Position numbers and translations under genes: made by a program
The notes under the pieces: model-generated
What the model saw: only the letters and a program-made list of their open reading frames with translations
The model's database searches: none
What the model was told of the DNA's origin: nothing
Source: Marinisporobacter balticus
GTDB lineage: Bacteria; Bacillota; Clostridia; Peptostreptococcales; Thermotaleaceae
NCBI RefSeq assembly: GCF_004345705.1
Contig: NZ_SLWV01000019.1
Location: 7,760-71,759, forward strand
Direction of reading: 5' to 3'
Length of the DNA: 64,000 nt
In this document: piece by piece, positions 23,283 through 32,050 of the stretch
Layout of the letters: every line of letters begins with the position of its first letter
Position numbering within the stretch: the first letter of the stretch is position 1

Positions 23283-25311
23283 AATGAAGAAAATGTATAT
23301 TCATCAAAAAGGTATCTTATTTGTAGGACTGTTCATTGTGCTCAGCATGATCCTTTTGTTTGTAAGGGATAAGCCTGTCAATCTTTCTTTTGAGGAAAGC
23401 CGAAGCCAATATGATGTTTATCTTGAAAAAGTAGAGGGACGTTTAACAGAACAAACCGAACAGTTTTTACTGGATGAGTCCCACAAGATTAACCAAGCTA
23501 AAATTAATTTAGATAAAGTATATGACAGTTATTATGACGGTAATATCACCGAGGATGATTTTTTGCAGGAACGTAATCACCTTGAAGAAGTTCTGTACAA
23601 TCAGGATGGTTTTGAACGGATCTTCGAACAATATCTATATGTTAGAGAAAATCCCGAGCAGCGCTACTTCTTATATACAAATGGCTGGGATGGGTTATTG
23701 TCCAATGACAATCTGGATTTTCTTATTGTTCTTCTGATACTGGTTTTGGTAACACCGGTATTTTGTCATGAATATCAATGCGCTATGAATTCCCTTGGAC
23801 TGACTATGGAAAAAGGGGGAAGGCATCAGGCAATTTGCAAGATTTTACTGGTTCTTGTATCAGTAGCTGTATTAGTCTTGTTTTCCTTTGGATTCCGTTA
23901 CTTGTTTTTCAGCCTGAAATACGGACTCAAAAATGGAGCGTACCCATTGCAGAGCCTTTCCTATTATTCTACCACAACAAAGAATGTTTCCTTGATGGAA
24001 ACTTTTATATATACGTCTATGATAAAACTACTGGGCTACATAAGCTTTTCTGCCCTTATTTTATTTTTATCCGTATGGATTAAACGGTATACGTTGACAC
24101 TGTTTGCAAGTACCGCAGTTATTTTACTCCCATTTTTCGGCATGGGAACCTCTTCAGCAAAGTATATTTTTACGGGTCCACTGGGTCTTATGCTTGCAAA
24201 TGGCTTTTTTAGAGGAAATTTGTATGAAATAGATCAACTTACAGATAGAGAGTATCTAGTCTTTCAAGAAATACCGGTTCGTACAATATTCATTCTGATT
24301 TTTATTGTATTGTGTGTTATGCTTCTTATGCTTTTTATTCTCTTATGTCTACGCTCAAATGTATGGCACAAAGCAAAGAAAACCAATGCAAACAAAAGGA
24401 TTGCCATATCAATTATGCTGTGTATTGTTTTGTTTGGCATGACGGGCTGCTCCCACAAAGTCCAATTAGGATATGATATTTATAACTATCATTCCAATAG
24501 GACGTTTCAAAATTCAAAATATCGTTTTTATGTGGACTCATCGAATTTAGACAATGAGCGTCTGGTATTTGAGGATATAGAAAGGGGAGTGGTGGAAGAT
24601 TTGGTACGAACACCTCTGAAATCTTCAGTTCAAATAGAAAGAACAGTTTATGGCAATGGTGATTACGTTTATTACATAAAATACAATTTAAACAAATCGG
24701 GACCTAATATATATCCTGATAGAATCTCAGTTATTGAAGTGGATACAGGAACATTCAAGGAGAAAATTATATACGAAAAACCTATTGATAGGACAAAACA
24801 GTACTTTATGGGAAGTGTTACACTTAACAATGAAGATTATTTTTCTCTTGATAATACAAATGGCTTCTTTTTAGATCAAAACAGTATCTATTTTATTGGT
24901 GACGGTGTACAGCAGGTCAATCGGAGAAGTGGACAAATACAAACAATCAATATACCTACAAATGGCAATATTGCCTATGACGGTCAAAGAATATTTTTTA
25001 TTGGAGATAGATACCAGCTTTCCTATTATGATACGCATACAAAAGAGTTTTCTACTGTTCCAGAAATTATTGCAACAAAATTTTTCTTAGACGATAATAA
25101 GGTATTCTTTTTGAATCCCTTGGACGGGGAAAAATTATATGTGTTAAATCTTGTCGATAATACCAGGAGAAAAATTTTAGATAAAACCGTATTGGACTTT
25201 TACTGTGATAGTGAATACATTTACTATCAGGATATGGATAATCTACAGGAGTATAGGATAGATTATAATGTCCCCGCTTGTCAAGACATGAAAATCAATT
25301 TTTTAAGATAA
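23272..25311 (+). CDS. ABC permease fused to a lipoprotein-like propeller domain
   Basis: A 679-residue protein. Residues 1-365 are an ABC-2-like permease with a long first loop and about six helices (FLIVLLILVLVTPVF, LVLVSVAVLVLFSFGF and others). After a basic linker (KAKKTNANKR) comes ISIMLCIVLFGMTGCSH, which looks exactly like a lipoprotein signal peptide with lipobox MTGC, followed by a 290-residue exterior domain of propeller-like repeats (INIPTNGNIAYDGQRIFFIG, LSYYDTHTKEF, LYVLNLVDNTR). It looks like a permease and a lipoprotein gene joined in frame. The cysteine would be at the end of the last helix. It is the last gene of the operon. Confidence 0.85.
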   Translation: MNYEMKKMYIHQKGILFVGLFIVLSMILLFVRDKPVNLSFEESRSQYDVYLEKVEGRLTEQTEQFLLDESHKINQAKINLDKVYDSYYDGNITEDDFLQERNHLEEVLYNQDGFERIFEQYLYVRENPEQRYFLYTNGWDGLLSNDNLDFLIVLLILVLVTPVFCHEYQCAMNSLGLTMEKGGRHQAICKILLVLVSVAVLVLFSFGFRYLFFSLKYGLKNGAYPLQSLSYYSTTTKNVSLMETFIYTSMIKLLGYISFSALILFLSVWIKRYTLTLFASTAVILLPFFGMGTSSAKYIFTGPLGLMLANGFFRGNLYEIDQLTDREYLVFQEIPVRTIFILIFIVLCVMLLMLFILLCLRSNVWHKAKKTNANKRIAISIMLCIVLFGMTGCSHKVQLGYDIYNYHSNRTFQNSKYRFYVDSSNLDNERLVFEDIERGVVEDLVRTPLKSSVQIERTVYGNGDYVYYIKYNLNKSGPNIYPDRISVIEVDTGTFKEKIIYEKPIDRTKQYFMGSVTLNNEDYFSLDNTNGFFLDQNSIYFIGDGVQQVNRRSGQIQTINIPTNGNIAYDGQRIFFIGDRYQLSYYDTHTKEFSTVPEIIATKFFLDDNKVFFLNPLDGEKLYVLNLVDNTRRKILDKTVLDFYCDSEYIYYQDMDNLQEYRIDYNVPACQDMKINFLR

Positions 25312-25350
25312 ATCCTCCTCTCGTGTTTTAGTAAGCTATACAGCGATTTT

Positions 25351-25624
25351 TTATATTGAATAATAAAGATCACTTGGGGTGTAGTTATCAAGACCTTGAT
25401 GGCCACGTTCGTAGTTATAACACTTCATATAAGCCTTGGTCATATCTTTCACCTCTCGAACAGTTTCTGGGCACAGCACATACAACCGTTCCCACTTGAA
25501 CGACCTAAAAAATCTTTCAATCATAATATTATCAGTTGCTCGTCCTTTGCCATCCATGCTGATTTTGATAGTCTCATGGATTTTGATGCAATCTGTGTAA
25601 GCTGTAGAGGTGAAATCGATTAAG
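25351..25624 (-). pseudogene. IS3-family OrfB C-terminal fragment
   Basis: Minus-strand remnant reading FTSTAYTDCIKIHETIKIS, then GRATDNIMIERFFRSFKWE and YERGHQGLDNYTPSDLYY, the end of an integrase-core (rve) transposase including the catalytic glutamate helix IERFFRSFK. Everything before FTSTAY is missing. The break coincides with the 3' end of a group II intron remnant. Confidence 0.8.
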
Positions 25625-25740
25625 AAAAAGGGATTACTCCCTTTCCCTCATCTAAGAACCGTACGTGAGAGTTTCCAACTCATACGGCTCAAGCATTTCT
25701 TCACTTTTTCAGGCGGCAACGGTCATGTAAAGTTTTATCT
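25620..25740 (-). mobile_element. group II intron 3' end (domains V and VI)
   Basis: On the minus strand, bases 25690-25656 read GAGCCGTATGAG...CTCACGTACGGTTC, a standard 35-nt domain V hairpin with a GAAA-type loop and the AGC triad. Bases 25650-25622 form a domain VI-like hairpin (AAAGGGA/TCCCTTT). The intron ORF and 5' domains are gone. The 3' end abuts IS3 transposase sequence, so the intron had inserted there. Confidence 0.7.
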
Positions 25741-25794
25741 AAGAAAGGATTTTTTGAAATTTTTAACTTCAGATGTCTAACAATTCTGTGTCCG

Positions 25795-26548
25795 GCAAAT
25801 CGGGTATGGGTCATATGCAGTTGTTGCTATATCTAGAACAGATGGTACTTCAATGCCAAAGACTTCCGATGCTGATTACGGAAAAGTTCCATTCTTTATA
25901 TCACCATTGATTCAGGGACTGAATCCTCAGCAGTATAATATTATGACAATGAACGGAGGCTATTTTGAAATAGTTAAGGAGGGCATTATGTACCGGATGA
26001 TTGAATGTGACAATACTCAGCTATTTGCGGATCGTGCACTCTATTTATGTGTCAACAATTCATCTTTTTATGAGCGAGATGCCTATAAATATAATGAGAA
26101 AACTGGTGAAATTTCGATAAACGAAGGTTTCAAAGGGTTGAATCTGTTATTTGATTTTCCATTAAATAAAGATAAAGCTAATAATGAGGCAGCAGAAGAG
26201 TATTTGAAGGAATTTGCATCTGCGATGGAAGATGATTTACAGGAGGAAAGCAATGAGACAGAAAAAGCTGTACAGAATGTTGATATAAATAAAATAGTAA
26301 ATCATTGGACATTGATTTCGGAAGAGAAAGTAATTCTAGATAAAAATGGAAGAATTTATCATTCTTATAAGACGGCGTATGGTTCTGGAGAGGGTTTTGT
26401 TACAGTGGATGCAATATTTGAAAAAGATGAAATAGGATATTCAAAGAATGTAAGTATTAATGAAAGTGACAAAGAAAAAAATGTAGTAATTTATTACAGA
26501 GATGAAAAAGGAGACGTGACGGTGTCGGTTTATGAAACAGTGGAATAA
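25795..26548 (+). pseudogene. C-terminal part of a clostridial protein of unknown function
   Basis: The frame is open upstream of ATG 25853 (GSYAVVAISRTDGTSM), so that ATG is not the true start. The visible 250 residues include SDADYGKVPFFISPLIQGL and NGGYFEIVKEGIMYRMIEC, then an acidic linker (near EEYLKEFASAMEDDLQEES) and a beta-rich end. No membrane helix remains; a lost N-terminal membrane anchor is plausible. The N-terminal part is replaced by noncoding sequence next to the intron remnant. The protein could be made only as a fragment. Confidence 0.6.
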
Positions 26549-26860
26549 TAATTATTAAAAAAGATAAGATGCGGTTATAAGCCTATGTAAGAGTAAGCAA
26601 ACGGGTAAATATTTTCTACCCCCTCTGCATTTTCATTACAGTTTTGATATGAAGTATTCAAATTCTGTTTCCACGCACATGGAAACTGTGATTCTGATGA
26701 TGCATTGTGGTGTAAACGATAAATAAGCCAATACAACCACGATATGCTGTGGTTTTGGAGTGAGAAACGGGCAAAAATGTCATCTTTTTAGGGCTGATTT
26801 TCAGATGAAAATATAGATGACATAGGTTATTTAGAGTGATGATAGATTAAAAACAGAAGT
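26549..26860. other. 312-bp intergenic stretch with dispersed repeat
   Basis: No gene supported. Bases 26791-26826 (with ATATAGATGACATAGG) repeat 15052-15087. Both copies lie beside rhuM remnants, so they may belong to the same lost element type. Confidence 0.4.
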
Positions 26861-27160
26861 TTGAGCTATCAATCAAGAAAAGTACTTGATATCTATGCAA
26901 CAAGTATTGATTATGATCCTAGAACTGATGCATCAATGATGTTTTTTAAAACAGTGCAAAACAAAATGCACTGGGCAGCACATGGACAAACAATTCTCAC
27001 CCATGCAGGGGAAATCAACGCTAAAATGGCTGAGTTAAAGGCGAAAGAGGAATATCGAAAATATAAATCTTTGCATTTGGAGGATGCTTCTAAGGTTGAA
27101 AAAGATTATGTAAAAGCGTTGGAAGATATGGAAATGAAGTTGCTCGGTGAAGGAAAATAG
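26861..27160 (+). pseudogene. RhuM remnant with internal deletion
   Basis: A 99-residue frame holding VLDIYATSIDYDPRTDA and FFKTVQNKMHWAAHGQT from the RhuM C-terminal half, joined directly to the extreme end (THAGEINAKMAELKAKEEY). The middle (MGLTTW...VAKNYL...MYLDYAE) is deleted and the N-terminal half is gone. It is the third rhuM locus in the window. Confidence 0.75.
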
Positions 27161-27249
27161 GATTATGCTATAACAATAATAGGACTATTCTCACTGAGGG
27201 TACCTATTGAAAGTCTGTATTAAAAATGAAGTATATGGAGGTGAAAGGA

Positions 27250-28089
27250 ATGGCTATAGAGAAGAAATATATATCAGATGTTGAAGCAATATTGTCGCAC
27301 AGGTATGATAATGGCGCAGACTATTGGACTACACCTGACAAACGCCTAATAAAAGGTTCACCTTTCTCTATGCTGGATAGCATACTGTATCTGTTGGAGT
27401 TAGGCATGGAACTCACCGAGCCTTTACTTAAAGAATGCGCCAACATAATATTCAGTGCATGGAGGGAAGATGGAAGGTTTAAGTTGTACCCGAAAGGTTC
27501 CATTTACCCATGCCATACCGCCAATGCTGCCAATGTGCTTTGCCACATGGGTTATGCCTGTGATGCCAGACTGCAAAAAACCTTCCGACACCTTTTGGAT
27601 ACACAATATAACGATGGCGGCTGGCGTTGCAACAAGTTTAGCTTTGGACGAGGTCCAGAAACTGAGTATTCAAACCCTTTCCCAACACTTACTGTCCTGA
27701 ACGCATTCCATTTTAGTGACTATCTTAACAAAGAACCAGCGCTTGAAAGGGCTGTGGATTTCTTGCTTGAGCATTGGACAATCCGGAAACCGATTGGTCC
27801 ATGCCATTATGGAATGGGCACACTGTTTATGCAGGTCGAATATCCCTTCCGCAACTATAATCTTTTTATTTATGTATATGTTTTATCCTTTTATAACAGT
27901 GCAAAGGAGGATAATCGGTTTCTGGAGGCCTTGAGAGCACTAGAATCCAAGATGGTGGATGGACAGATTGTTGTTGAGCGTGTTGTTCCGAAGTTAGCCA
28001 AGTTTTCTTTCTGCAAAAAACGTGAACAAAGTGTATTGGCAACAATACGATATCACGAAATTTTAAAAAACCTTGGCGAAAAGAGATAG
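27250..28089 (+). CDS. prenyltransferase / squalene-oxidase repeat protein
   Basis: A 279-residue protein of the alpha/alpha-barrel terpene-cyclase-like family. Seen: repeat motifs SAWREDGRF, QYNDGGWRCNKFSFGRGPE and AVDFLLEHW, and a histidine/cysteine-rich ANVLCHMGY region. GGAGG lies 7 bases before ATG 27250, so the earlier in-frame ATG is not used. The membrane-bound DxDD catalytic motif of true cyclases is not evident, so the reaction is unknown. It appears intact but stands alone among remnants, followed by a broken methyltransferase gene. Confidence 0.8.
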   Translation: MAIEKKYISDVEAILSHRYDNGADYWTTPDKRLIKGSPFSMLDSILYLLELGMELTEPLLKECANIIFSAWREDGRFKLYPKGSIYPCHTANAANVLCHMGYACDARLQKTFRHLLDTQYNDGGWRCNKFSFGRGPETEYSNPFPTLTVLNAFHFSDYLNKEPALERAVDFLLEHWTIRKPIGPCHYGMGTLFMQVEYPFRNYNLFIYVYVLSFYNSAKEDNRFLEALRALESKMVDGQIVVERVVPKLAKFSFCKKREQSVLATIRYHEILKNLGEKR

Positions 28090-28124
28090 GACAAGAAATT
28101 TAGTTTAAGAAAGGTGACAAAAAT

Positions 28125-28244
28125 ATGTCAGACTGGAATCCAGAATAATATCTCATGTTTCAAAAAGAGCGCAATCAACCTATTCATGATCTAATTTCTC
28201 GTATTGAGATTAAAAATCCCAATCGTATTCTTGATATTGGATAA
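28125..28244 (+). pseudogene. SAM methyltransferase N-terminal remnant
   Basis: ATG 28125, preceded by GAAAGGTGA, reads MSDWNPE, an in-frame TAA, then YLMFQKERNQP and ISRIEIKNPNRILDIG before running into IS21 sequence. This is the start of a trans-aconitate-methyltransferase-like protein whose SAM motif (DIGxG) is cut. It has one nonsense change plus truncation. Confidence 0.65.
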
Positions 28245-28420
28245 TAGTACGGCACAAATCTTGAGAAACCCATCAGCCAGTTTTCTCTCGTGTTTTGGCA
28301 GTATTTTCGCTACCGCTGTGGACATGTTGTCGAACAGTATCCTTGTGGGAACTCCACCTATATATTCAAATATCCGTTGCATTCCTTCAAGAAGACACTC
28401 CTGGTTTTGCGATTTGCAGA
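28240..28420 (-). pseudogene. IS21-family transposase IstA fragment
   Basis: Minus strand reads SQNQECLLEGMQRIFEYIGG, then VPTRILFDNMSTAVAKILPK and ERKLADGFL, a core segment of IstA. Only about 60 residues survive. It separates the methyltransferase start from the BlaI remnant. Confidence 0.7.
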
Positions 28421-28440
28421 GATGTGCATACGAAGCATTA

Positions 28441-28695
28441 CTTGCCAGCCTGAGGGATGTTAACCGTATTTTCCTACAAGAAAAAAAATATGTTTACTAT
28501 TATACTCCCACCATTTCAGAAACTGATTTCGTAGAGGCTCGTACAAAGGAGTTTCTGCATAAGGTTTATGGCGGGGATGTGAAACATCTAATTTCTACCA
28601 TGTTAAGTCCTGACGTTTTAACGCCAGAGGAGTTGGAAGATGTGAGAGAGTTTTGGACAAAGAAGGCACATACAGCGATTCTATTGTATCAATAA
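28441..28695 (+). pseudogene. BlaI-family repressor C-terminal remnant (third pair)
   Basis: Reads FLQEKKYVYYYTPTISETDF, then ARTKEFLHKVYGGDVKHLI and LTPEELEDVREFW, the dimerisation half of a BlaI/MecI repressor. The DNA-binding half is missing, replaced by IS21 sequence. It is joined closely to a BlaR1-like remnant. Confidence 0.7.
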
Positions 28696-29534
28696 CATTA
28701 AGTGAGAATACAAAACTGTTAAAGGAAAGGTTGGGTTCAATTTTGAGTTTTAGAAAAAAATCAAAAATAATTATTTTTATATCAATATTGTTAAGTTCTA
28801 TGTTTTTATCTGGAGCTGCTTTTACAGGGGCATATACAGCAGGGACTATTGAAAAATCTGATAATAATGCCTTAGTAGATGTTAACGAGAAACTTAATTA
28901 CAAACCTTGGAAGCTGGATGATAAAGCTTATCCTCGAGATAAAACGGCAAAAACAGATAGTTTTACGTTTGTCGATAGCCCTAATGTCGATATTACGATA
29001 GATAACAATGCGGCTGTTGATTTGATTACTACATCCGATAAAGAAATAACCATAGATTACAACAACACCTTATACAAGGTTTCTGTTGAAAATGAAAGCA
29101 AAAATTGGAAGGTACACATATCTTACCTTGGAAAAGAGTCGGTATACTCTTCTGCGATTATGTATGTTCCCAATGTTATTTACGGGGATATTAATCTGAA
29201 GGTAAAAACAGCTACTGTTAATTATAATAGTGTGTTCCAGAACGTTGGAAATATCAATGCTGATATGTACGATTCTTCAATATTTTATACGATTCCAGAT
29301 CAATTTACGGGAGTCTTGAACGCTATCGTTTCTTCTAGTTATTTGGAGTTGGAATCTAATGATGAATATAAAAACTGCAAAGTTACCATAAAGAGGGGTG
29401 AATGGTTGATTGAAGACTTTCCGGATGGTTTTACAAAGCGTAATGGTACATTCACTTATGCTAATGGCACACAAGTAGGGAATATCAAATTTAACTTAGA
29501 GGATGAAGGGTATGCGGTGATAAAAGGACAATAA
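28653..29534 (+). pseudogene. BlaR1-like remnant lacking the protease domain (third pair)
   Basis: A 293-residue frame. Near residue 24 it enters KERLGSILSFRKKS, the segment that follows the CDE motif in BlaR1/M56 proteins, then one helix (KIIIFISILLSSMFLSGAAF). The exterior part is a beta-helical, DUF4097-like sequence (VDITIDNNAAVDLITTSDKE and INLKVKTATVNYNSVFQNVG). The helices and HExxH protease are deleted. A translated product would be a single-pass protein without enzymatic activity. Confidence 0.7.
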
Positions 29535-29740
29535 AAATATGGATAGTAAACCACGGATATATGTCCTTGTAGAAATAACTTTCACCACTAAAGAGTTTCA
29601 CTTGCTATGAATGAAATTAAGAATAGTCTAGTTTTTATAGAATAGAGCGTGGATGGTAAGATTTAAAGAGAAAGAGGCGATTTTTTCCTTTTAAATGGGA
29701 TGTTAAAATAAAATTAAGGATTTTCTAAGGAGTATACTCT

Positions 29741-29905
29741 ATGAAGTTTGTTATTGATAGAGAATCCAATATAAGCATTTATCATCAACGTTACAATCAA
29801 ATAAGAGATAGAATATTTTCTGGGGAGATTTCAAACGGCGATAAATTGCCCTCTGAAAGAAAAATTGCTGAGCAGTTATCCGTTAATTGCAGCAATATAG
29901 TCTGA
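29741..29905 (+). pseudogene. GntR/MocR-family regulator, N-terminal remnant
   Basis: ATG 29741 with TAAGGAG upstream gives 54 residues: SIYHQRYNQIRDRIFSGEI and GDKLPSERKIAEQLSVN, the GntR winged helix. It stops where the recognition helix would continue, because the IS3 element begins at about 29900. The aminotransferase-like half of a MocR protein is absent. Confidence 0.75.
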
Positions 29906-29907
29906 CG

Positions 29908-29928
29908 TATGGATAGTTAATATCCATA
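29908..29928. repeat. short dyad TATGGATA / TATCCATA
   Basis: TATGGATA-GTTAA-TATCCATA lies right at the junction of the truncated GntR gene and the IS3 element. It may be part of the IS end or an operator. Confidence 0.35.
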
Positions 29929-30073
29929 TAGTTACATATTCCAAAAAATCATAGCCAAATCCTTTAAAATAAGTCAAAATATTTTTCCTACAAAATATAC
30001 TTATATGAAAGGATTGACTATGATTAATAACCAAGAATATATTACTATAGAATTGAAAATGGAGGAATGGAAC

Positions 30074-30349
30074 ATGAAAAAACAGTACATCAAACAATTT
30101 AAAGAAGATGCAGTGAGATATTATGTAGACCATAAAGAACTAGGATTAGCAGCTTGTGCAAAAAATCTTGGAACTAGCAAAACAGCCTTAAGTACTTGGA
30201 CTAAGGAAGCAATAGCACACGATGGGGAGGTTCCTACAAGCCGATCTGGTAATTATAAAACTGATGAAGCAAAAGAAAATGCAAAGCTACGCAAAGAATT
30301 AAGGGACGCTCAAGATGCATTAGAAATATTAAAAAAGGCTGCCATCTGA
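30074..30349 (+). CDS. IS3-family transposase OrfA
   Basis: A 91-residue HTH protein that binds IS ends. Seen: YIKQFKEDAVRYYVDH, LGLAACAKNLGTSKTALSTW and a leucine-zipper tail AKLRKELRDAQDALEILKKA. GGAGG lies before ATG 30074. OrfA is intact, but OrfB is broken, so the insertion sequence is probably inactive by itself. Confidence 0.85.
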   Translation: MKKQYIKQFKEDAVRYYVDHKELGLAACAKNLGTSKTALSTWTKEAIAHDGEVPTSRSGNYKTDEAKENAKLRKELRDAQDALEILKKAAI

Positions 30350-30950
30350 CAGAAGTACACGTAAGGAATCTATAAAAGAAAAAATCAAGCAAATCTATAA
30401 TGAATCTTATCAAAACTACGGTGCTCCAAAAATAACAGAGATTCTACAACAATCTGGGGAATGTATAGCTGAAAAGACTGTTGATAACTATATGTGTGAA
30501 ATGGGGATACAAGCACAATATGTAAAACCCTATACAATTACAAAAATAGATTCTGATTTCAGCACTGAACTTACTAATATATTAAATGAAGAATTTAACC
30601 CAGCTGAACCTAATGCTGTATGGTGTTCAGATATTACTTATCTTTGGACTTATATTCAAGAAAAATAATATCTTGGGTGTTTAGTACTACACTTGAGGCA
30701 AAATGGGTGGTGGAAGCTATAGAAAAGGCGAAAAAGGAACGAAACATAACTAAGCCATTAGTTATGCACAGCGATAGGGGGCAGTATGCTTGTAATTCCT
30801 ATCAAAAGGCTACGAAAACATCCATAAACAGTTATTCAAAAAAAGCATATCCATGGGATAACGCTTGTTCATGCATTGGTTAAAAGAGAATGGCTAAATA
30901 GATTTAAAATTACAGACTATTATCATGCTTGTAAAAATTCCTAATTCAAC
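30349..30950 (+). pseudogene. IS3-family transposase OrfB, frameshifted
   Basis: Pieces read IKQIYNESYQNYGAPKITEI and VKPYTITKIDSDF, then NAVWCSDITYLWTY in one frame. Next, DLYSRKIISWVFSTTLEAKW and PLVMHSDRGQYACN come in another, and LVKREWLNRFKITDYYHAC in a third. A small deletion after ITYLWTY and later shifts remove part of the catalytic core. The DDE aspartates DITY and HSDRG remain visible. Confidence 0.8.
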
Positions 30951-31120
30951 TTGCACTTTCTTGACATAGTACCAACTGTCAGTTCACCTCCTATCATATT
31001 TTATAGCACAGATATGGAAATCAGAACGAACTAACAATGATGGTAAACATGAAATGATTTGCTTATATTTTGCGTACGCTGTAGTAAAGTAAGAATGAAA
31101 GTAGATATTCTATCGTTGCC

Positions 31121-31161
31121 TTGACAAAAAATCAAAAATGGATGATAATGAATATATTCAT
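31121..31161 (+). promoter_or_regulatory. promoter and operator of the TetR gene
   Basis: TTGACA (31121-31126), a 17-base spacer and GATAAT (31144-31149). The dyad ATGAATATATTCAT (31148-31161) overlaps the -10 end and start point. Its half-site TGAATA recurs in the two operators at 31909-31975, suggesting autoregulation by the TetR protein. Confidence 0.65.
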
Positions 31162-31196
31162 TCACTCATAAAATGATTTTAAACGGAGGCAAAAAT

Positions 31197-31838
31197 ATGG
31201 CATTGTCTAAAAATAAATTCTCAGAGGACGAGAATGATCGTTCCCGTAAAATACGTATATCAAAAGAACCGGATGAACGCCGTCAGGAAATTGTTGAAAC
31301 AGCATTAGAGATGTTTTCTGAAAAAGGTTATGAAAATACAACCATTCAAAATATCGCTGAAAGGATGAATGTATCTCCTGGTTTATGCTACCGCTATTTT
31401 AAATCTAAAACGGAAATCTTTGCGGCAACTTCAGAATATTATGCAATACAAGCGGTAGAACAAATGAAAATTCCAATATCACAGGATATCCCGGCAATTG
31501 AAAAGTTGAATCTTGTCATAAACCGCATGTTTGATTTTTCGGTTAATCACCATGAGTTTGAATCGAGATATAATGAGGGGTCAAGCATTAGGGCAATTCT
31601 GTTGGATGATGTAGCCTATCAATGGATGACTGTAATGATACCGATTATAGAACAGGGAATGAAAGAAAAGACTTTTAGTTGCAGCAATGCTCCAAGAACA
31701 GCTCAGTTTTTGATTTCAGGTCTGATACACACTTTCCACGCAGAAATGCCAGCGGAAAATGCGAAGGAATATATGCAATCCTTTTTTGATTTTACACAAG
31801 ATATGCTAGTACGTGTTTTAGGGATCAAGGCAGATTAG
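31197..31838 (+). CDS. TetR/AcrR-family regulator
   Basis: A 213-residue regulator. HTH region: RRQEIVETALEMFSEKGYEN, TTIQNIAERMNVSPGLCYRYF and KSKTEIF (residues 30-75). The C-terminal domain is helical. GGAGG lies 7 bases before ATG 31197. The TGAATA-type dyads before this gene and before the following CDF/MATE region point to local control of an efflux function. The ligand is unknown, perhaps a cation or drug. Confidence 0.9.
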   Translation: MALSKNKFSEDENDRSRKIRISKEPDERRQEIVETALEMFSEKGYENTTIQNIAERMNVSPGLCYRYFKSKTEIFAATSEYYAIQAVEQMKIPISQDIPAIEKLNLVINRMFDFSVNHHEFESRYNEGSSIRAILLDDVAYQWMTVMIPIIEQGMKEKTFSCSNAPRTAQFLISGLIHTFHAEMPAENAKEYMQSFFDFTQDMLVRVLGIKAD

Positions 31839-31908
31839 AATATATGTAAAAGAAAATGTACATGAAAAGTCTATTGGCTATCATGTACATTTTTTATTAG
31901 CAAGTCAT

Positions 31909-31975
31909 TGAATAAATTTATTCATTGACATTTTCGACATAAAGGTTTATCATATGAGTGAATAAAATTATTCAC
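31909..31975 (+). promoter_or_regulatory. promoter flanked by two TGAATA-type operators
   Basis: TGAATAAATTTATTCA (31909-31924) abuts -35 TTGACA (31925-31930). The -10 TATCAT (31948-31953) follows after 17 bases, and GTGAATAAAATTATTCAC (31958-31975) covers the start point. This classic repressor sandwich would control the CDF remnant and MATE gene. Confidence 0.75.
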
Positions 31976-32050
31976 TTATAAGGAGGTGAATGTATTTTTG
32001 AAATTACACCAGTTAGGAGAAGATTACATCAATACGCGCCCCTAAAAACA

